From: Marixanthotalea marina
GTDB taxonomy: Bacteria; Bacteroidota; Bacteroidia; Flavobacteriales; Flavobacteriaceae
DNA length: 64,000 bases
Reading direction: 5' to 3'
Assembly: GCA_018883545.1 (NCBI GenBank)
Contig: JAHLEH010000001.1
Location: 930,001-994,000 of the forward strand
Part shown: positions 35,582 to 46,107 of the stretch, one piece after another
Layout: the number at the start of each line of letters is the position of its first letter
Position numbering within the stretch: the stretch's first letter is position 1
Translations under genes and position numbers: made by a program
Notes under the pieces: generated by a model
What the model saw: the letters and a program-made list of their open reading frames with translations, nothing else
Databases searched by the model: none
What the model was told of the DNA's origin: nothing

Positions 35582-37057
35582 ATGGGAAATTATTTTAACA
35601 CACTATCGTTGCGAGATAAATTAACTCAATTATCGAAGTGTAGATTTATGGAAACTGCAGAATTTGCAGATGGGGTAGAAGCATTAAAAGGCAAAAAGAT
35701 TGTCATTGTTGGTTGTGGTGCTCAAGGATTGAACCAAGGATTGAATATGAGAGATTCTGGTTTGGATATTTCTTATGCATTGCGTCCAGCTGCTATTCAA
35801 GAAAAAAGAGCTTCTTATGTAAATGCAACTGAAAATGGATTTAATGTTGGAACCTATGAAGAGTTAATTCCAACAGCCGATTTAGTGTTAAACCTAACTC
35901 CAGACAAGCAACATACAAGTGTTATTAATGCTGTAATGCCACTAATGAAAAAAGGAGCGACATTATCGTATTCGCATGGTTTTAATATTGTAGAGGAAGG
36001 AATGCGCATTCGTGAAGACTTAACGGTCATTATGGTGGCTCCTAAATGTCCGGGAACAGAAGTAAGAGAAGAATATAAAAGAGGTTTTGGTGTGCCAACA
36101 CTAATTGCGGTACACGAAGAAAACGATCCAGAAGGAAAAGGTTGGGCACAAGCAAAAGCATATGCGGCTGCAACTGGAGGTGATAGAGCGGGCGTTTTGG
36201 CCTCTTCATTTATTGCTGAGGTGAAAAGTGATTTAATGGGAGAACAAACCATTCTTTGCGGGTTGTTGCAAACGGGTTCTATCCTTTGTTTCGATAAAAT
36301 GGTAGAAAAAGGTATCGATCCAGGCTATGCTTCTAAATTAATCCAATATGGTTGGGAAACAGTAACCGAAGGTCTTAAATATGGTGGTATCACCAATATG
36401 ATGGACAGACTTTCGAATCCTGCTAAAATAAAAGCGTTTGAATTATCAGAGGAATTAAAAGACATCATGCGTCCGTTGTTCCAAAAACATATGGATGATA
36501 TCATGGAAGGCAGATTTTCACAAGGTATGATGGAAGATTGGGCTAATGATGATAAAAACTTATTAGGTTGGAGAGCGGCTACTGCTGAAACGGCTTTCGA
36601 AAAAACGCCAGCAGCTGATGTGAAAATTACTGAGCAGGAATATTACGATAACGGTGTGTTAATGGTGGCTTTTGTTAGAGCTGGTGTAGAATTGGCTTTT
36701 GAAGCAATGACCGAATCTGGTATCATTGATGCATCTGCTTACTACGAGTCGTTACACGAAACACCACTTATTGCTAATACCATTGCTAGAAAGAAACTAT
36801 ACGAAATGAACCGTGTAATTTCTGATACAGCTGAATACGGTTGTTATTTATTTGACCATGCTTGTAAACCGTTGTTAGGAGATTTCATGAAGAAAATCGA
36901 TACCGATGTTATTGGTAAAGCCTATGCAAAAGACAATGGTGCCGCAGTTGATAATGCGAAGTTAATAGCAGTGAACAAGGCGTTGAGAGAGCATCCTGTT
37001 GAAAAAATAGGAAGGTTCTTAAGAGCGTCCATGACGGCTATGAAACCAATAGTATAA
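35582..37057 (+). CDS. ilvC: Ketol-acid reductoisomerase, class II (long form)
   Basis: At 491 residues this is the long class of the enzyme, as in E. coli and Bacteroidetes, with a duplicated knotted domain. The N-terminal Rossmann motif is [14 protein letters not shown], and [13 protein letters not shown] carries the Arg and Ser expected for NADPH preference. The knotted domains hold [13 protein letters not shown] and later acidic residues for Mg binding. It isomerises and reduces acetohydroxy acids. It lies 23 bases after ilvN. Confidence 0.96.
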   Translation: MGNYFNTLSLRDKLTQLSKCRFMETAEFADGVEALKGKKIVIVGCGAQGLNQGLNMRDSGLDISYALRPAAIQEKRASYVNATENGFNVGTYEELIPTADLVLNLTPDKQHTSVINAVMPLMKKGATLSYSHGFNIVEEGMRIREDLTVIMVAPKCPGTEVREEYKRGFGVPTLIAVHEENDPEGKGWAQAKAYAAATGGDRAGVLASSFIAEVKSDLMGEQTILCGLLQTGSILCFDKMVEKGIDPGYASKLIQYGWETVTEGLKYGGITNMMDRLSNPAKIKAFELSEELKDIMRPLFQKHMDDIMEGRFSQGMMEDWANDDKNLLGWRAATAETAFEKTPAADVKITEQEYYDNGVLMVAFVRAGVELAFEAMTESGIIDASAYYESLHETPLIANTIARKKLYEMNRVISDTAEYGCYLFDHACKPLLGDFMKKIDTDVIGKAYAKDNGAAVDNAKLIAVNKALREHPVEKIGRFLRASMTAMKPIV

Positions 37058-37070
37058 ACAAATAAGTTTT

Positions 37071-38336
37071 ATGAATCAGGAAAAAGAAACATATTTTCCT
37101 AGTATTGATAATATAAAAGTAGCTGCCGATACCATTAAAAAAGTATCGGCAGTTACGCCTTTAAGCCTCAGCGAAAGATACTCCAAGCAATATGGTGCTA
37201 ATGTATTTTTGAAGCGCGAAGACCTCCAACAGGTCCGTTCGTATAAAATTAGAGGTGCCTACAACAAAATCAGTTCGCTAACCGAGGAAGAATCTAAAAA
37301 TGGGGTGGTTTGTGCCAGTGCAGGTAATCATGCCCAAGGGGTGGCTTTATCCTGTAAATTGTTGAAAATAAAAGGGACCATTTACATGCCCACGCCAACT
37401 CCTAAACAAAAAATAGAACAGGTAAAAATGTTTGGTGAGGATTACATTGAAATTGTATTGGTTGGCGATACCTACGATGATGCCTATCATGCTTCGATGT
37501 TAGAATGTGAAAAATTGAACAAAACATTTATTCACCCTTTTGATGACGAAAAAGTGATTGAAGGTCAGGCAACAATTGCATTGGAAATTTTAGAGCAAAC
37601 CAAACAGCCAATCGATTATGTTTTTGTGCCTGTTGGTGGAGGAGGGTTGTCCGCCGGATTATCAACAGTTTTTAAGTCGTTATCTCCCAAAACGAAAATT
37701 ATAGGAGTAGAGCCCGAAGGTGCGCCATCTATGTCGGTTTCAATTAAAAATGATAAGAATACCGAACTAGATCAGATTGAAAAGTTTATTGATGGTGCTG
37801 CCGTAAAACGTGTGGGCGACCTTACATTCCCTATTTGCAAACAAAATTTAAGCACCATGGTTACTGTGCCTGAAGGGAAAGTGTGCCAAACCATTTTGGA
37901 GCTTTATAATAAAGATGCTATTGTAGTCGAGCCTGCAGGCGCATTAAGCATAGCCGTGCTTGATTATTTTAGTGAAGACATTAAAGGGAAGAATGTAGTT
38001 TGCGTGGTTAGTGGTAGTAATAATGATATTACCAGAACGGCAGAAATTAAGGAGCGTGCCCTTTTGTATGCTAATTTAAAGCATTATTTTATCGTAAAAT
38101 TTCCGCAACGCGCTGGTGCCTTAAGGGAATTTGTGGTAGATATTCTAGGGCCAACAGACGATATTACCCATTTTGAATACACAAAGAAAACCAACCGCGA
38201 AAATGGATCTGCCTTGGTTGGTGTCGAATTAAAATCGGCTGACGATTTAGAGCCGTTGATTTCCAAAATGAAAGCCCATAATTTCTTTGGAGATTACTTG
38301 AACAACAAGCCAGATTTGTTTCAGTTTTTGGTTTAA
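37071..38336 (+). CDS. ilvA: Threonine dehydratase (biosynthetic)
   Basis: A 421-residue PLP enzyme that makes 2-oxobutyrate, the precursor of isoleucine. The cofactor lysine lies in VRSYKIRGAYNKI, with SAGNHAQGVA for substrate binding and PVGGGGLSAGLS for the phosphate. The C-terminus has a single ACT-like regulatory domain (HYFIVKFPQRAGALREFVVDILG). It starts 13 bases after ilvC and ends the ilv operon. No leuABCD genes follow, so leucine genes must lie elsewhere. Confidence 0.95.
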   Translation: MNQEKETYFPSIDNIKVAADTIKKVSAVTPLSLSERYSKQYGANVFLKREDLQQVRSYKIRGAYNKISSLTEEESKNGVVCASAGNHAQGVALSCKLLKIKGTIYMPTPTPKQKIEQVKMFGEDYIEIVLVGDTYDDAYHASMLECEKLNKTFIHPFDDEKVIEGQATIALEILEQTKQPIDYVFVPVGGGGLSAGLSTVFKSLSPKTKIIGVEPEGAPSMSVSIKNDKNTELDQIEKFIDGAAVKRVGDLTFPICKQNLSTMVTVPEGKVCQTILELYNKDAIVVEPAGALSIAVLDYFSEDIKGKNVVCVVSGSNNDITRTAEIKERALLYANLKHYFIVKFPQRAGALREFVVDILGPTDDITHFEYTKKTNRENGSALVGVELKSADDLEPLISKMKAHNFFGDYLNNKPDLFQFLV

Positions 38337-38373
38337 TTGCCTTTTTTTTCATGAAATAATTCCATAAGATATT

Positions 38374-38400
38374 TACCCGAAATCGATTTCGGTTTAAGCT
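38374..38400 (+). terminator. Possible terminator after ilvA
   Basis: The palindrome CCGAAATCGATTTCGG at 38377-38392 is followed by TTTAAGCTTTTT, 40 bases past the ilvA stop. The stem is 8 bp with no free loop unless the centre opens, so strength is uncertain. Confidence 0.45.
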
Positions 38401-38520
38401 TTTTAAGGACATCTAAATAAAGTGTTAACAATACAATATTTTTTCGGCTTCAGTCCTTCCGCAGAAAGGTTGTGGTTAAAAATATGAGTATCTTAGCAAT
38501 AAATAAATATTAAAATTTTT

Positions 38521-40116
38521 ATGATGACTAAAGCATTTTCAGAAATACCAGAGGCGTACAAAATAGATGAGTTGCTTCACCAAAAAACCTATTTGGTTTC
38601 AGGGGAATTAAAACAATGGAATGGGGCAACGGCTGAAGTGCATTCTACAATATCCTCTACAGAAACATATAAGCCAACCCTATTGGGTACGATTCCCGAT
38701 TTAACAGAAACCGAAGCTTTAGAGGCATTGGATGCTGCTGTTGATGCTTACGATAACGGACAAGGTTTGTGGCCAACCATGAAAGTGGTAGACCGCATTG
38801 CGTGTATGGAAAAGTTTGTAGAACAAATGAAAACCAAGCGCGACGAAGTGGTGAAGTATTTAATGTGGGAGATTGGTAAAAACCTGCCGGATTCTGAAAA
38901 GGAGTTTGATAGAACGGTTGATTATATATACGACACCATTGAAGAATACAAACAAATTGATAGGGACTCTGCCAAGTTTGAGAAAAATGATAGCGTTTAT
39001 GCACACATTCGCAGAGGGCCACTTGGGGTTGTTCTTTGTTTGGGGCCTTATAATTATCCTCTAAACGAAACGTTCACCTTGCTTATTCCCGCATTGATTA
39101 TGGGTAATACTGTTATTTTTAAACCTGCCAAACTAGGGGTTCTTTTAATTTCGCCTTTATTAGAGGCATTTCAAAACAGTTTCCCTAAAGGAGTAGTAAA
39201 CGTTATTTACGGTAGAGGTCGTGTGTTGGCAACACCTATTATGAAATCGGGTAAAATTGATGTATTGGCATTAATAGGTAATAGTAAATCGGCCAATGCA
39301 CTACAAGAGAGCCATCCAAAAAAGAACAGATTGCGTTTGGTTTTAGGTTTAGAAGCTAAAAACCCTGCGATTGTTTTACCTGATGCCGATTTAGATTTGG
39401 CCGTTGACGAATGTATTGCGGGTACTTTATCTTTTAATGGGCAACGTTGTACAGCCTTGAAAGTGCTTTATGTACACGAATCGGTAGTTGAGGAATTCAA
39501 CAGACGATTTTCATATAAAGTCGATGCATTGAAATTTGGTAACCCTTGGGAGTCGGGTGTTAAGTTAACACCGCTTCCAGAAGTAGATAAGCCAGGTTAC
39601 ATTCAAGAGCTTATAGATGATGCTAAAGGAAAAGGAGCTAAAATTATTAACAAAAAAGGGGGCGAAACGTCTGAGAATTTCATTTATCCAGCAGTACTTT
39701 ATCCGGTTAACAAAGATATGCGTGTTTTTCAAGAAGAGCAGTTTGGGCCTGTAATCCCAGTGGTTTCATTTTCTGACATTGAAGAACCTTTAGATGATAT
39801 GGCCGAATCTAACTATGGTCAGCAGGTAAGTTTATTTGGAAAAAATGTTAATACATTATCACCATTAATAGATACTTTAGTAAATTTGGTCTGTAGAGTA
39901 AATTTGAACAGTTCTTGTCAACGTGGTCCAGATGTTTATCCGTTTACAGGTAGAAAAGATTCAGCATTTAGTACTTTAAGTGTACACGATGCTTTAAGAT
40001 CTTTTTCTATAAGAACTTTTGTAGCATCAAAGGATAACGCTTACAACAATGCCATTTTAAATGAATTGTTGGAAAAGAAAACGTCAAACTTTATTAGTAC
40101 AGATTATATTTTATAA
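38521..40116 (+). CDS. gapN: NADP-dependent non-phosphorylating glyceraldehyde-3-phosphate dehydrogenase
   Basis: The 531-residue protein belongs to the aldehyde dehydrogenase superfamily. It has [20 protein letters not shown] (cofactor site), [11 protein letters not shown], the general-base Glu in [13 protein letters not shown] and the nucleophile Cys in [16 protein letters not shown]. These match GapN-type enzymes that oxidise glyceraldehyde-3-phosphate directly to 3-phosphoglycerate, producing NADPH. Two ATGs are adjacent at 38521 and 38524. An azurin gene follows after 20 bases and is probably co-transcribed. Confidence 0.85.
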   Translation: MMTKAFSEIPEAYKIDELLHQKTYLVSGELKQWNGATAEVHSTISSTETYKPTLLGTIPDLTETEALEALDAAVDAYDNGQGLWPTMKVVDRIACMEKFVEQMKTKRDEVVKYLMWEIGKNLPDSEKEFDRTVDYIYDTIEEYKQIDRDSAKFEKNDSVYAHIRRGPLGVVLCLGPYNYPLNETFTLLIPALIMGNTVIFKPAKLGVLLISPLLEAFQNSFPKGVVNVIYGRGRVLATPIMKSGKIDVLALIGNSKSANALQESHPKKNRLRLVLGLEAKNPAIVLPDADLDLAVDECIAGTLSFNGQRCTALKVLYVHESVVEEFNRRFSYKVDALKFGNPWESGVKLTPLPEVDKPGYIQELIDDAKGKGAKIINKKGGETSENFIYPAVLYPVNKDMRVFQEEQFGPVIPVVSFSDIEEPLDDMAESNYGQQVSLFGKNVNTLSPLIDTLVNLVCRVNLNSSCQRGPDVYPFTGRKDSAFSTLSVHDALRSFSIRTFVASKDNAYNNAILNELLEKKTSNFISTDYIL

Positions 40117-40136
40117 AACAAAAACTAAACTTTAAA

Positions 40137-40667
40137 ATGAAAAGAAGCATTAATTATGTATTGACAGCTGTTTTTTCACTGGCACTTTTAACAAGTTGTG
40201 GTGGGGAAAAGAAAAAAGAAGAAGAAAAGGAAACAATTAAATTAGGCGTTCAGAAAGAAGAGGAGCCAAAAGCCGAAGTAGCAGATAGTAATGTGGCTGA
40301 AATTGTTATTTCTGGAGACGATATGATGAAGTTTGACCTTTCTGAAATTAAAGTAAAAGCAGGTCAGAAAGTAAAATTAACATTAAGACACAAGGGGAAA
40401 ATGGCAGTTAACGTTATGGGACATAATTTTGTTTTGCTTGCTCAAGGTGTAGATATGACAGATTTTGCAACCAAAGCAGCCACATCACAAGCTACTAAAT
40501 ATATTCCTGAAGGTTCTGAAGGAGATATCATAGCGCATACCGATTTAATAGGAGGCGGACAAACAACTACCATAGAGTTTGATGCGCCAGAAGTTGGTAC
40601 GTACGATTTTTTATGTAGTTTCCCTGGGCACTATGCTTTAATGAAAGGAAAATTTATTGTAGAATAA
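40137..40667 (+). CDS. Azurin-type blue copper lipoprotein
   Basis: The 176-residue product has a lipoprotein signal (LALLTSC, lipidated Cys21), a charged Lys/Glu linker (24-50) and a cupredoxin domain. Copper ligands expected for azurin are present: His96 in VMGHNFVL, Cys160 and His165 in FLCSFPGHYALM, and Met169. It is an electron carrier tethered to a membrane on the periplasmic or outer side. A strong terminator follows, then genes including a c-type cytochrome, which could be its redox partner. Confidence 0.93.
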   Translation: MKRSINYVLTAVFSLALLTSCGGEKKKEEEKETIKLGVQKEEEPKAEVADSNVAEIVISGDDMMKFDLSEIKVKAGQKVKLTLRHKGKMAVNVMGHNFVLLAQGVDMTDFATKAATSQATKYIPEGSEGDIIAHTDLIGGGQTTTIEFDAPEVGTYDFLCSFPGHYALMKGKFIVE

Positions 40668-40687
40668 GCATATATTGATATTTTACT

Positions 40688-40728
40688 AAACAAGAAGGGC
40701 GGTGTTTTTTACACCGCCCTTCTTGTTT
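40688..40728 (+). terminator. Strong intrinsic terminator after azurin
   Basis: AAACAAGAAGGGCGGTGT (40688-40705) pairs perfectly with ACACCGCCCTTCTTGTTT (40711-40728), 18 bp around a five-T loop. It lies 20 bases after the azurin stop. Confidence 0.92.
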
Positions 40729-40754
40729 TAGAGTTTTATTAACATACAGAATGT

Positions 40755-40762
40755 TATATTTG
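40755..40762 (+). promoter_or_regulatory. -10 element of the cytochrome gene
   Basis: TATATTTG is a perfect TAnnTTTG match, located 51 bases upstream of the ATG at 40814. The leader between contains the ACCAACTTTTTTACCAAC stretch repeated before the MFS gene. Confidence 0.55.
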
Positions 40763-40813
40763 AAACTATTATTAATACGTTAACCAACTTTTTTACCAAC
40801 CAAACTAAACTAA

Positions 40814-43045
40814 ATGAAACCAGAAAACACCTTTTACGCACTTCTATTGGTCATTTTTTTCTTCAACTGTAAAGAAAAAGAATATGCGGACAAAATTTAC
40901 GAAAAACCAGAAATTATACGGGAAGCTGCTTCAGATTTTCTTTCACCAGAAGAAAGTATGAAAACATTTTATCTGCCAGAGGGCTACAAAGTAGAATTAG
41001 TAGCTAGTGAACCTATGGTAGATGAGCCTGTCACTATTGCTTGGGATGGTAGTGGCCGAATGTATGTGGCAGAAATGAATACTTATATGCAAGATGTGGA
41101 TGGTAGTGGAACCGATAGGCCAATTAGTAAAATAAAATTGTTGGAAGATTTAGACGGTGATGGCAAAATGGATAAAAGCACTGTGTTTGTTGATAGCTTA
41201 TTGTTACCAAGAATGATATTGCCTTTGGAGAATGAATTGATTGTTAATGAAACGTACTCCTATGATTTATGGAGCTATAAAGATACAGATGGAGATGGCG
41301 TAGCCGACAAAAAAGAACGTGTGTACTATAACCCGGAACGTCGTGGCGGAAACTTAGAGCATCAGCAGAGTGGTTTGGTATGGAATTTAGATAATTGGGT
41401 CTATACAACCTATAACCCTGTACGTTTTAAATTTAAGAAAAATGAAGTTATTGTAGATTCTCTTGAGAATATGCCAAGAGGGCAATGGGGCTTAACACAA
41501 GACGAGATGGGTATTATGTATTACTCTGCAGCAGGAGGTGAAAATCCAGCTTATGGTTTTCAGCAGCCAGCGGTTTATGGCGATTATAATCCTGAAGGTA
41601 GATTGTCAGAAGATTTTATACAGCCCTGGCCAATAGTTGGTACGCCAGATGTTCAAGGAGGAACGGGTAGATTGAGAGAAGATAATACCCTTAACCATTT
41701 TACAGGAGTGGCAGGTCAAGAAATTTTTCTAGGACATAAAATGCCTCCCTCAATGTATGGTGATTTGTTTATTCCAGAACCAGTAGGGCGCTTAATCCGC
41801 CGTGCCAAAGTAAAAGTTGAAGATGGTAAAAAAGTGTTATATAACGCTTACGATCAAGCTGAGTTTATGGCGTCAACAGATTTGAATTTTAGACCAGTGC
41901 AAGCCAAAACAGGTCCTGATGGCGCATTGTATATTGTAGATATGTATCGTGGCATTATTCAGGAAAGTAATTGGACCAGAAAAGGAAGTTTTCTCCGTCC
42001 TGTAATTGTTCGTAAAGAGTTAGATAAAAATATAGGCAAAGGAAGGATTTATAGAATTGTTCATGAAGATATTAAGCCTGATAAGAAACCGGATCTTCAA
42101 GGGAGAAAAGCATCAGAATTAATTAAATATCTCGGACATCCAAACGGATGGTATCGCAACACGGCACAAAAATTAATTATTTTAAAAGATGACCAAACCG
42201 TGGTTCCAGAATTAATGGATTTGGCCAAAGATAACAGTTCGGTTTTTGATGGCTTATTCAATAAAAATAAAGACCTTGGTATAGAGCGCGTTCATGCACT
42301 TTGGACATTGGAAGGTTTGGGAGTTGTGGACAAAGAGCTTATTAAAGAGAAATTTTTAGATGAAGATCCAAGAGTTCGGGTTACGGCTATACGACTTAGT
42401 GAGAATTTTTTAAAAGATGGAGATACCGACATGTTTTCAGATTTAGAAAAATTAGTATCCGATAATTCTTTGGATGTTGTAAATCAGTTAGCATTAAGTA
42501 TGCGATATAGTAAAGACAAAGGGGCAACGGATATTTTAAATAACATCAAAGAAAATTATGAAGCTAATGAAATTGTATCGCATTCAGTAAAAGAGAGTTT
42601 AAAGAAGGACGATTCCAGACTTGCGCAGTTAAAGGTTTTTATAGCGAAAGAATCCCCGAGAAACAGGCAAGCTATTTTAAGAGGTTACGATGCGTACAAT
42701 GAATTATGTATTACTTGTCATGGATCCGATTTAAAAGGTGAATCCACAGAAGATGGTACGTTAGTGGCACCGTCACTTATGGGGAGCCCTAGGGTTTTAG
42801 GAGATAAAGGGAAGTTGAGTAAAATATTGTTAAATGGTCTTATTGGTCCTATAGACGGTACAGAATATGGTATTATGATGCCGCTTAAAGATAACGGTGA
42901 CCAATGGATTGCAGATGTGCTTACTTATGTAAGGGCTATGAATAGTGCAGATGGTGTTAATGGTTACATTGTTAGAAATGCAAGAGAGCAGTCAAAAGAA
43001 AGAGAAGATTATTGGACTTTAAGTGAACTTGAAAAGGAAAAATAA
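40814..43045 (+). CDS. PVC-type heme-binding protein: beta-propeller dehydrogenase, HEAT region and cytochrome c domain
   Basis: The 743-residue lipoprotein has a lipobox-like FFFNC near residue 19. A beta-propeller of the putative membrane-bound dehydrogenase type follows (YKVELVASEPMVDEPVTIAWDGSGRMYVAEM, then DGALYIVDMYRGII). A HEAT-like region covers about 430-600. A cytochrome c domain near the end has the heme site CITCH (Cys632, Cys635, His636). It probably oxidises a sugar or alcohol outside the cytoplasm and passes electrons to a carrier such as the azurin encoded upstream. The substrate is not known. The downstream sugar genes suggest a glycoside. Confidence 0.82.
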   Translation: MKPENTFYALLLVIFFFNCKEKEYADKIYEKPEIIREAASDFLSPEESMKTFYLPEGYKVELVASEPMVDEPVTIAWDGSGRMYVAEMNTYMQDVDGSGTDRPISKIKLLEDLDGDGKMDKSTVFVDSLLLPRMILPLENELIVNETYSYDLWSYKDTDGDGVADKKERVYYNPERRGGNLEHQQSGLVWNLDNWVYTTYNPVRFKFKKNEVIVDSLENMPRGQWGLTQDEMGIMYYSAAGGENPAYGFQQPAVYGDYNPEGRLSEDFIQPWPIVGTPDVQGGTGRLREDNTLNHFTGVAGQEIFLGHKMPPSMYGDLFIPEPVGRLIRRAKVKVEDGKKVLYNAYDQAEFMASTDLNFRPVQAKTGPDGALYIVDMYRGIIQESNWTRKGSFLRPVIVRKELDKNIGKGRIYRIVHEDIKPDKKPDLQGRKASELIKYLGHPNGWYRNTAQKLIILKDDQTVVPELMDLAKDNSSVFDGLFNKNKDLGIERVHALWTLEGLGVVDKELIKEKFLDEDPRVRVTAIRLSENFLKDGDTDMFSDLEKLVSDNSLDVVNQLALSMRYSKDKGATDILNNIKENYEANEIVSHSVKESLKKDDSRLAQLKVFIAKESPRNRQAILRGYDAYNELCITCHGSDLKGESTEDGTLVAPSLMGSPRVLGDKGKLSKILLNGLIGPIDGTEYGIMMPLKDNGDQWIADVLTYVRAMNSADGVNGYIVRNAREQSKEREDYWTLSELEKEK

Positions 43046-43121
43046 TTCTTAAATAAACTCTTTTAATAGAATTTATTTAGATTTGGAATATTAATGTTTT
43101 TTAGATTTAAAGGAATAAATT

Positions 43122-43499
43122 ATGAGCTTAAATGGAAAACTTTCTAGGTCAAAAAAGGTTATAAATATTGTCTTTTTTGTGCTCTTCGCTCTTTTTGCAA
43201 TCGTGCAATTAAATGATCCAGATCCTGTACATTGGTTTTTAATTTATGGAGCTGTGTCTGTTACATTTTTATTGGCCAATTATATCAATATTCCCAAACA
43301 AATAATTTGGGTTTTTGTTTTAGCGCTATTAATATATGCATCAATACATATTGCCTATTTTTTTGATTGGATAAAAATTGACCACAAGGAAGAAATATTT
43401 GGCGAAATGGTTTATGAAAAACCATATCTGGAGGGAACTAGAGAGTTTTTAGGGTTGATTATTGCTGCTTTAGCCTTACTGTTTTTGTTAAAAAAGTAA
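43122..43499 (+). CDS. TMEM220-like small membrane protein
   Basis: A 125-residue protein with four hydrophobic segments (about 14-30, 35-50, 58-78 and 102-122) and the family pattern VQLNDPDPVHWFLIYG after the first helix. Members are widespread in Bacteroidetes but have no known function. It lies between the cytochrome and MFS genes in the same direction. Confidence 0.75.
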   Translation: MSLNGKLSRSKKVINIVFFVLFALFAIVQLNDPDPVHWFLIYGAVSVTFLLANYINIPKQIIWVFVLALLIYASIHIAYFFDWIKIDHKEEIFGEMVYEKPYLEGTREFLGLIIAALALLFLLKK

Positions 43500-43703
43500 A
43501 TCGATTTCTTTTTGATTTCCACTATTAATTAATAGTTTTAATTTTTTACGGGTTCGTTTAACAAGTACTTTTAGAAAGTCAAATATTCAAAAATAGCGCC
43601 ACGGCATTTAATCGTTAAATTTATTTTATTAAAAAAATATTGCTATTTTACGTGGCATTTTTAAAAAACCAACTTAAACTTTTACCAACTAAACTAAATA
43701 ATT

Positions 43704-44927
43704 ATGAATGAAGTAAACAAAAACAGAATATTCTTAGCTGCTTGTATTTCGCTAATAGTAACATCCATGACTTTTGCTATTCGAGCAGGTATTTTAACAC
43801 AATTGGGCACTGATTTCCAAATTTCAAATGAAAAATTAGGATGGATTAACAGTATGGCCTTTTTTGGCTTCCCCATTGCTATGATTGTTGGGGGCCTATT
43901 GTACAATTCCATTGGGGCTAAAAAATTAATGACTGTGGCTTTTATATGCCACATTTTAGGTTTGATTTTAACCATTTATGCAGGTGGATTTTGGACGTTA
44001 ATTATCTCGACCTTTTTTATAGGTTTTGCAAATGGATCGGTTGAAGCAGCATGTAATCCAATGATTGCTGATATGTATACAAATAATAGAACAGCCATGT
44101 TAAACAAATTTCATGTTTGGTTTCCTGGAGGTCTTGTAATTGGCGCATTGGTCTCAGAATTTATGTCAAATAATGGCATGGGTTGGCAAATGCAAATTGC
44201 AGTCATGCTAATACCAACATTAATTTATGGATACTTAGTTTTCTCTCAAAAATTCCCAGAGGGTGAGAATATCGAATCAGATACATCTCAGAATATAAAA
44301 GCGTTAGTAAATCCGTTGTATATTTTCATGTTTATATGTATGTCACTAACAGCTGTATCAGAATTTATTCCTCAGCAATGGGTAGAGAAAATATTAGGTA
44401 GTTCAGGTGCAAGCCCAATGTTGGTATTGGCATTGGTTACAGGAATTATGGCTTTAGGGCGTTTCTTTGCGGGTCCAATTGTACATAAAATAAATCCGAT
44501 AGGCGTACTGTTGATGTCTGCAATTACCACAACAGTAGCAATTTATTTAATGAGTATTGCTGATGGAGGTTTAATTTATGCAGCAGCAGCATTATTTGCT
44601 CTTGGTGTTTGTTATTTTTGGCCAACGATGGTTGGATTTGTATCTGAATATACTTCAAAAACTGGAGCATTAGGAATGTCGCTTTTAGGCGGTATGGGCA
44701 TGTTTGCGACTTCAATCTGGAACCCTATAATTGGTTCTATGCTAGATACTGAAAAAGAAAATGCCATTGCATCAGGATTGGTAGGCAATGCTGCGGATAT
44801 TGTGGCAGGAAAATCAATATTAGGGTTTATGGTTTACTTCCCTTTAATATTAGTAGTATTATTTGGAATACTATTTTTTATGCGTAAAAAAATTGAAGAA
44901 AGAAGAATTCCACAAACAGGACATTAA
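43704..44927 (+). CDS. MFS transporter (sugar-type)
   Basis: A 407-residue permease with about 12 membrane helices. The first half has NEKLGWINSMAFFGFPIAMIVGG and ANGSVEAACNPMIADMYTNNRTAMLN-type loops, and the second half has ALGRFFAGPIVHKINPIGVLLMSA. It likely carries a sugar or sugar derivative into the cell. The downstream oxidoreductase, isomerase and DUF1080 genes are spaced by 1-19 bases, which points to one operon devoted to that sugar. Confidence 0.85.
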   Translation: MNEVNKNRIFLAACISLIVTSMTFAIRAGILTQLGTDFQISNEKLGWINSMAFFGFPIAMIVGGLLYNSIGAKKLMTVAFICHILGLILTIYAGGFWTLIISTFFIGFANGSVEAACNPMIADMYTNNRTAMLNKFHVWFPGGLVIGALVSEFMSNNGMGWQMQIAVMLIPTLIYGYLVFSQKFPEGENIESDTSQNIKALVNPLYIFMFICMSLTAVSEFIPQQWVEKILGSSGASPMLVLALVTGIMALGRFFAGPIVHKINPIGVLLMSAITTTVAIYLMSIADGGLIYAAAALFALGVCYFWPTMVGFVSEYTSKTGALGMSLLGGMGMFATSIWNPIIGSMLDTEKENAIASGLVGNAADIVAGKSILGFMVYFPLILVVLFGILFFMRKKIEERRIPQTGH

Positions 44928-44946
44928 AATATTATAAGACTAAAAA

Positions 44947-46095
44947 ATGAGTAGAAAATTAAGAATGGGAATGATTGGTGGAGGCACCGGTTCATTCATA
45001 GGAGATGTACACAGAAAAGCTGCCTCAATTGATGGATTGATAGAATTGGTTTGCGGGGCGTTTAGTAGCAATGCAGAAAAATCAATTCAATCAGGGAAAA
45101 ACCTTTTTCTTCCAGAAGATAGATGCTATGGAAGTTATGAGGAAATGATTTTAAAGGAAAAAGAATTGCCCGAAGATGTTAGAATGGATTTTGTGGCTAT
45201 TGTTACGCCAAACCATATGCATTTTCCACCGGCAAAATTTGCGCTGGAGCATGGTTTTCATGTGGTGTGCGATAAGCCAATTACCTTGACATTGGATGAA
45301 GCTATAGAACTTCAAAAAATAATGGAAACAAGCGATAGGCTATTTGCTTTAACACACAATTATATAGGTTACCCAATGGTGAAGCAGGCGAAGGCTTTGG
45401 TGGATAATGGCGATTTGGGTAAGATTAGAAAAATTCAAGTGCAGTATCTGCAAGGGTGGTTATCTACACTTGTTGAAAAAACCGATAATAAACAAGCGTC
45501 GTGGCGTACAGATCCTACGCGTTCTGGTATAGGAGGTGCTTTGGGTGATATAGGGACTCATGCCGAAAATTTAGTAGAGTATATTACTGGATTGCAAATA
45601 GAAGAATTGGCAGCCGATTTGGGTCGTTTTGGTGAAGGTAGAACGTTGGACGACGATGGCAACTTGTTAATTCGTATGAATAACGGCGCTAAAGGCACTA
45701 TGTCTTTTTCGCAAATCGCTTTAGGAGAAGAAAATAATTTAGGCATTAAAGTATATGGGGAAAAGGGAAGTATCGAGTGGTATCAAGAAAACCCGAACGA
45801 ATTGATAACACGTTGGTTAGATAAGCCTAAACAAATATATACCCCTAATGGAAATTCTTTGTATCCAGAATCATTATCAGTAACAAGAATTCCAGCAGGG
45901 CATCCAGAAGGTTATTTGGAAGCTTTTGCAACAGTTTACAAAAACTTTGCAACACATCTTACAGCTGTTCTGGAAGGAAAAACTATTGCTAAGCCAGATT
46001 ATCCAACCGTAGCAGACGGTGTAAGGGGGATGAAATTTATTTATGCATCCGTTGAAAGTGATAAAAATAATGCCGCTTGGGTAAAGATTAATTAA
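44947..46095 (+). CDS. Gfo/Idh/MocA family oxidoreductase
   Basis: The 382-residue protein starts with a Rossmann motif (MGMIGGGTGSFIGDVH) and has the family's catalytic segment VVCDKPITLTLDEA with the conserved Lys, followed by an alpha/beta C-terminal domain containing GIGGALGDIGTHAENLVEYITG. Enzymes of this family oxidise sugar hydroxyls with NAD(P); several in Bacteroidetes act on C3 of glycosides. It is preceded by the MFS gene and followed by the sugar isomerase/epimerase, suggesting one pathway. Confidence 0.9.
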   Translation: MSRKLRMGMIGGGTGSFIGDVHRKAASIDGLIELVCGAFSSNAEKSIQSGKNLFLPEDRCYGSYEEMILKEKELPEDVRMDFVAIVTPNHMHFPPAKFALEHGFHVVCDKPITLTLDEAIELQKIMETSDRLFALTHNYIGYPMVKQAKALVDNGDLGKIRKIQVQYLQGWLSTLVEKTDNKQASWRTDPTRSGIGGALGDIGTHAENLVEYITGLQIEELAADLGRFGEGRTLDDDGNLLIRMNNGAKGTMSFSQIALGEENNLGIKVYGEKGSIEWYQENPNELITRWLDKPKQIYTPNGNSLYPESLSVTRIPAGHPEGYLEAFATVYKNFATHLTAVLEGKTIAKPDYPTVADGVRGMKFIYASVESDKNNAAWVKIN

Positions 46096-46107
46096 AATTA
46101 TAAATAC

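Noticed and set aside
35854..36252. Long open frame antisense to ilvC
   Set aside because: It is a shadow of the ilvC codon pattern, without a recognisable domain. Similar long antisense frames lie opposite argG, argF', argH and azurin-region genes and were left out.
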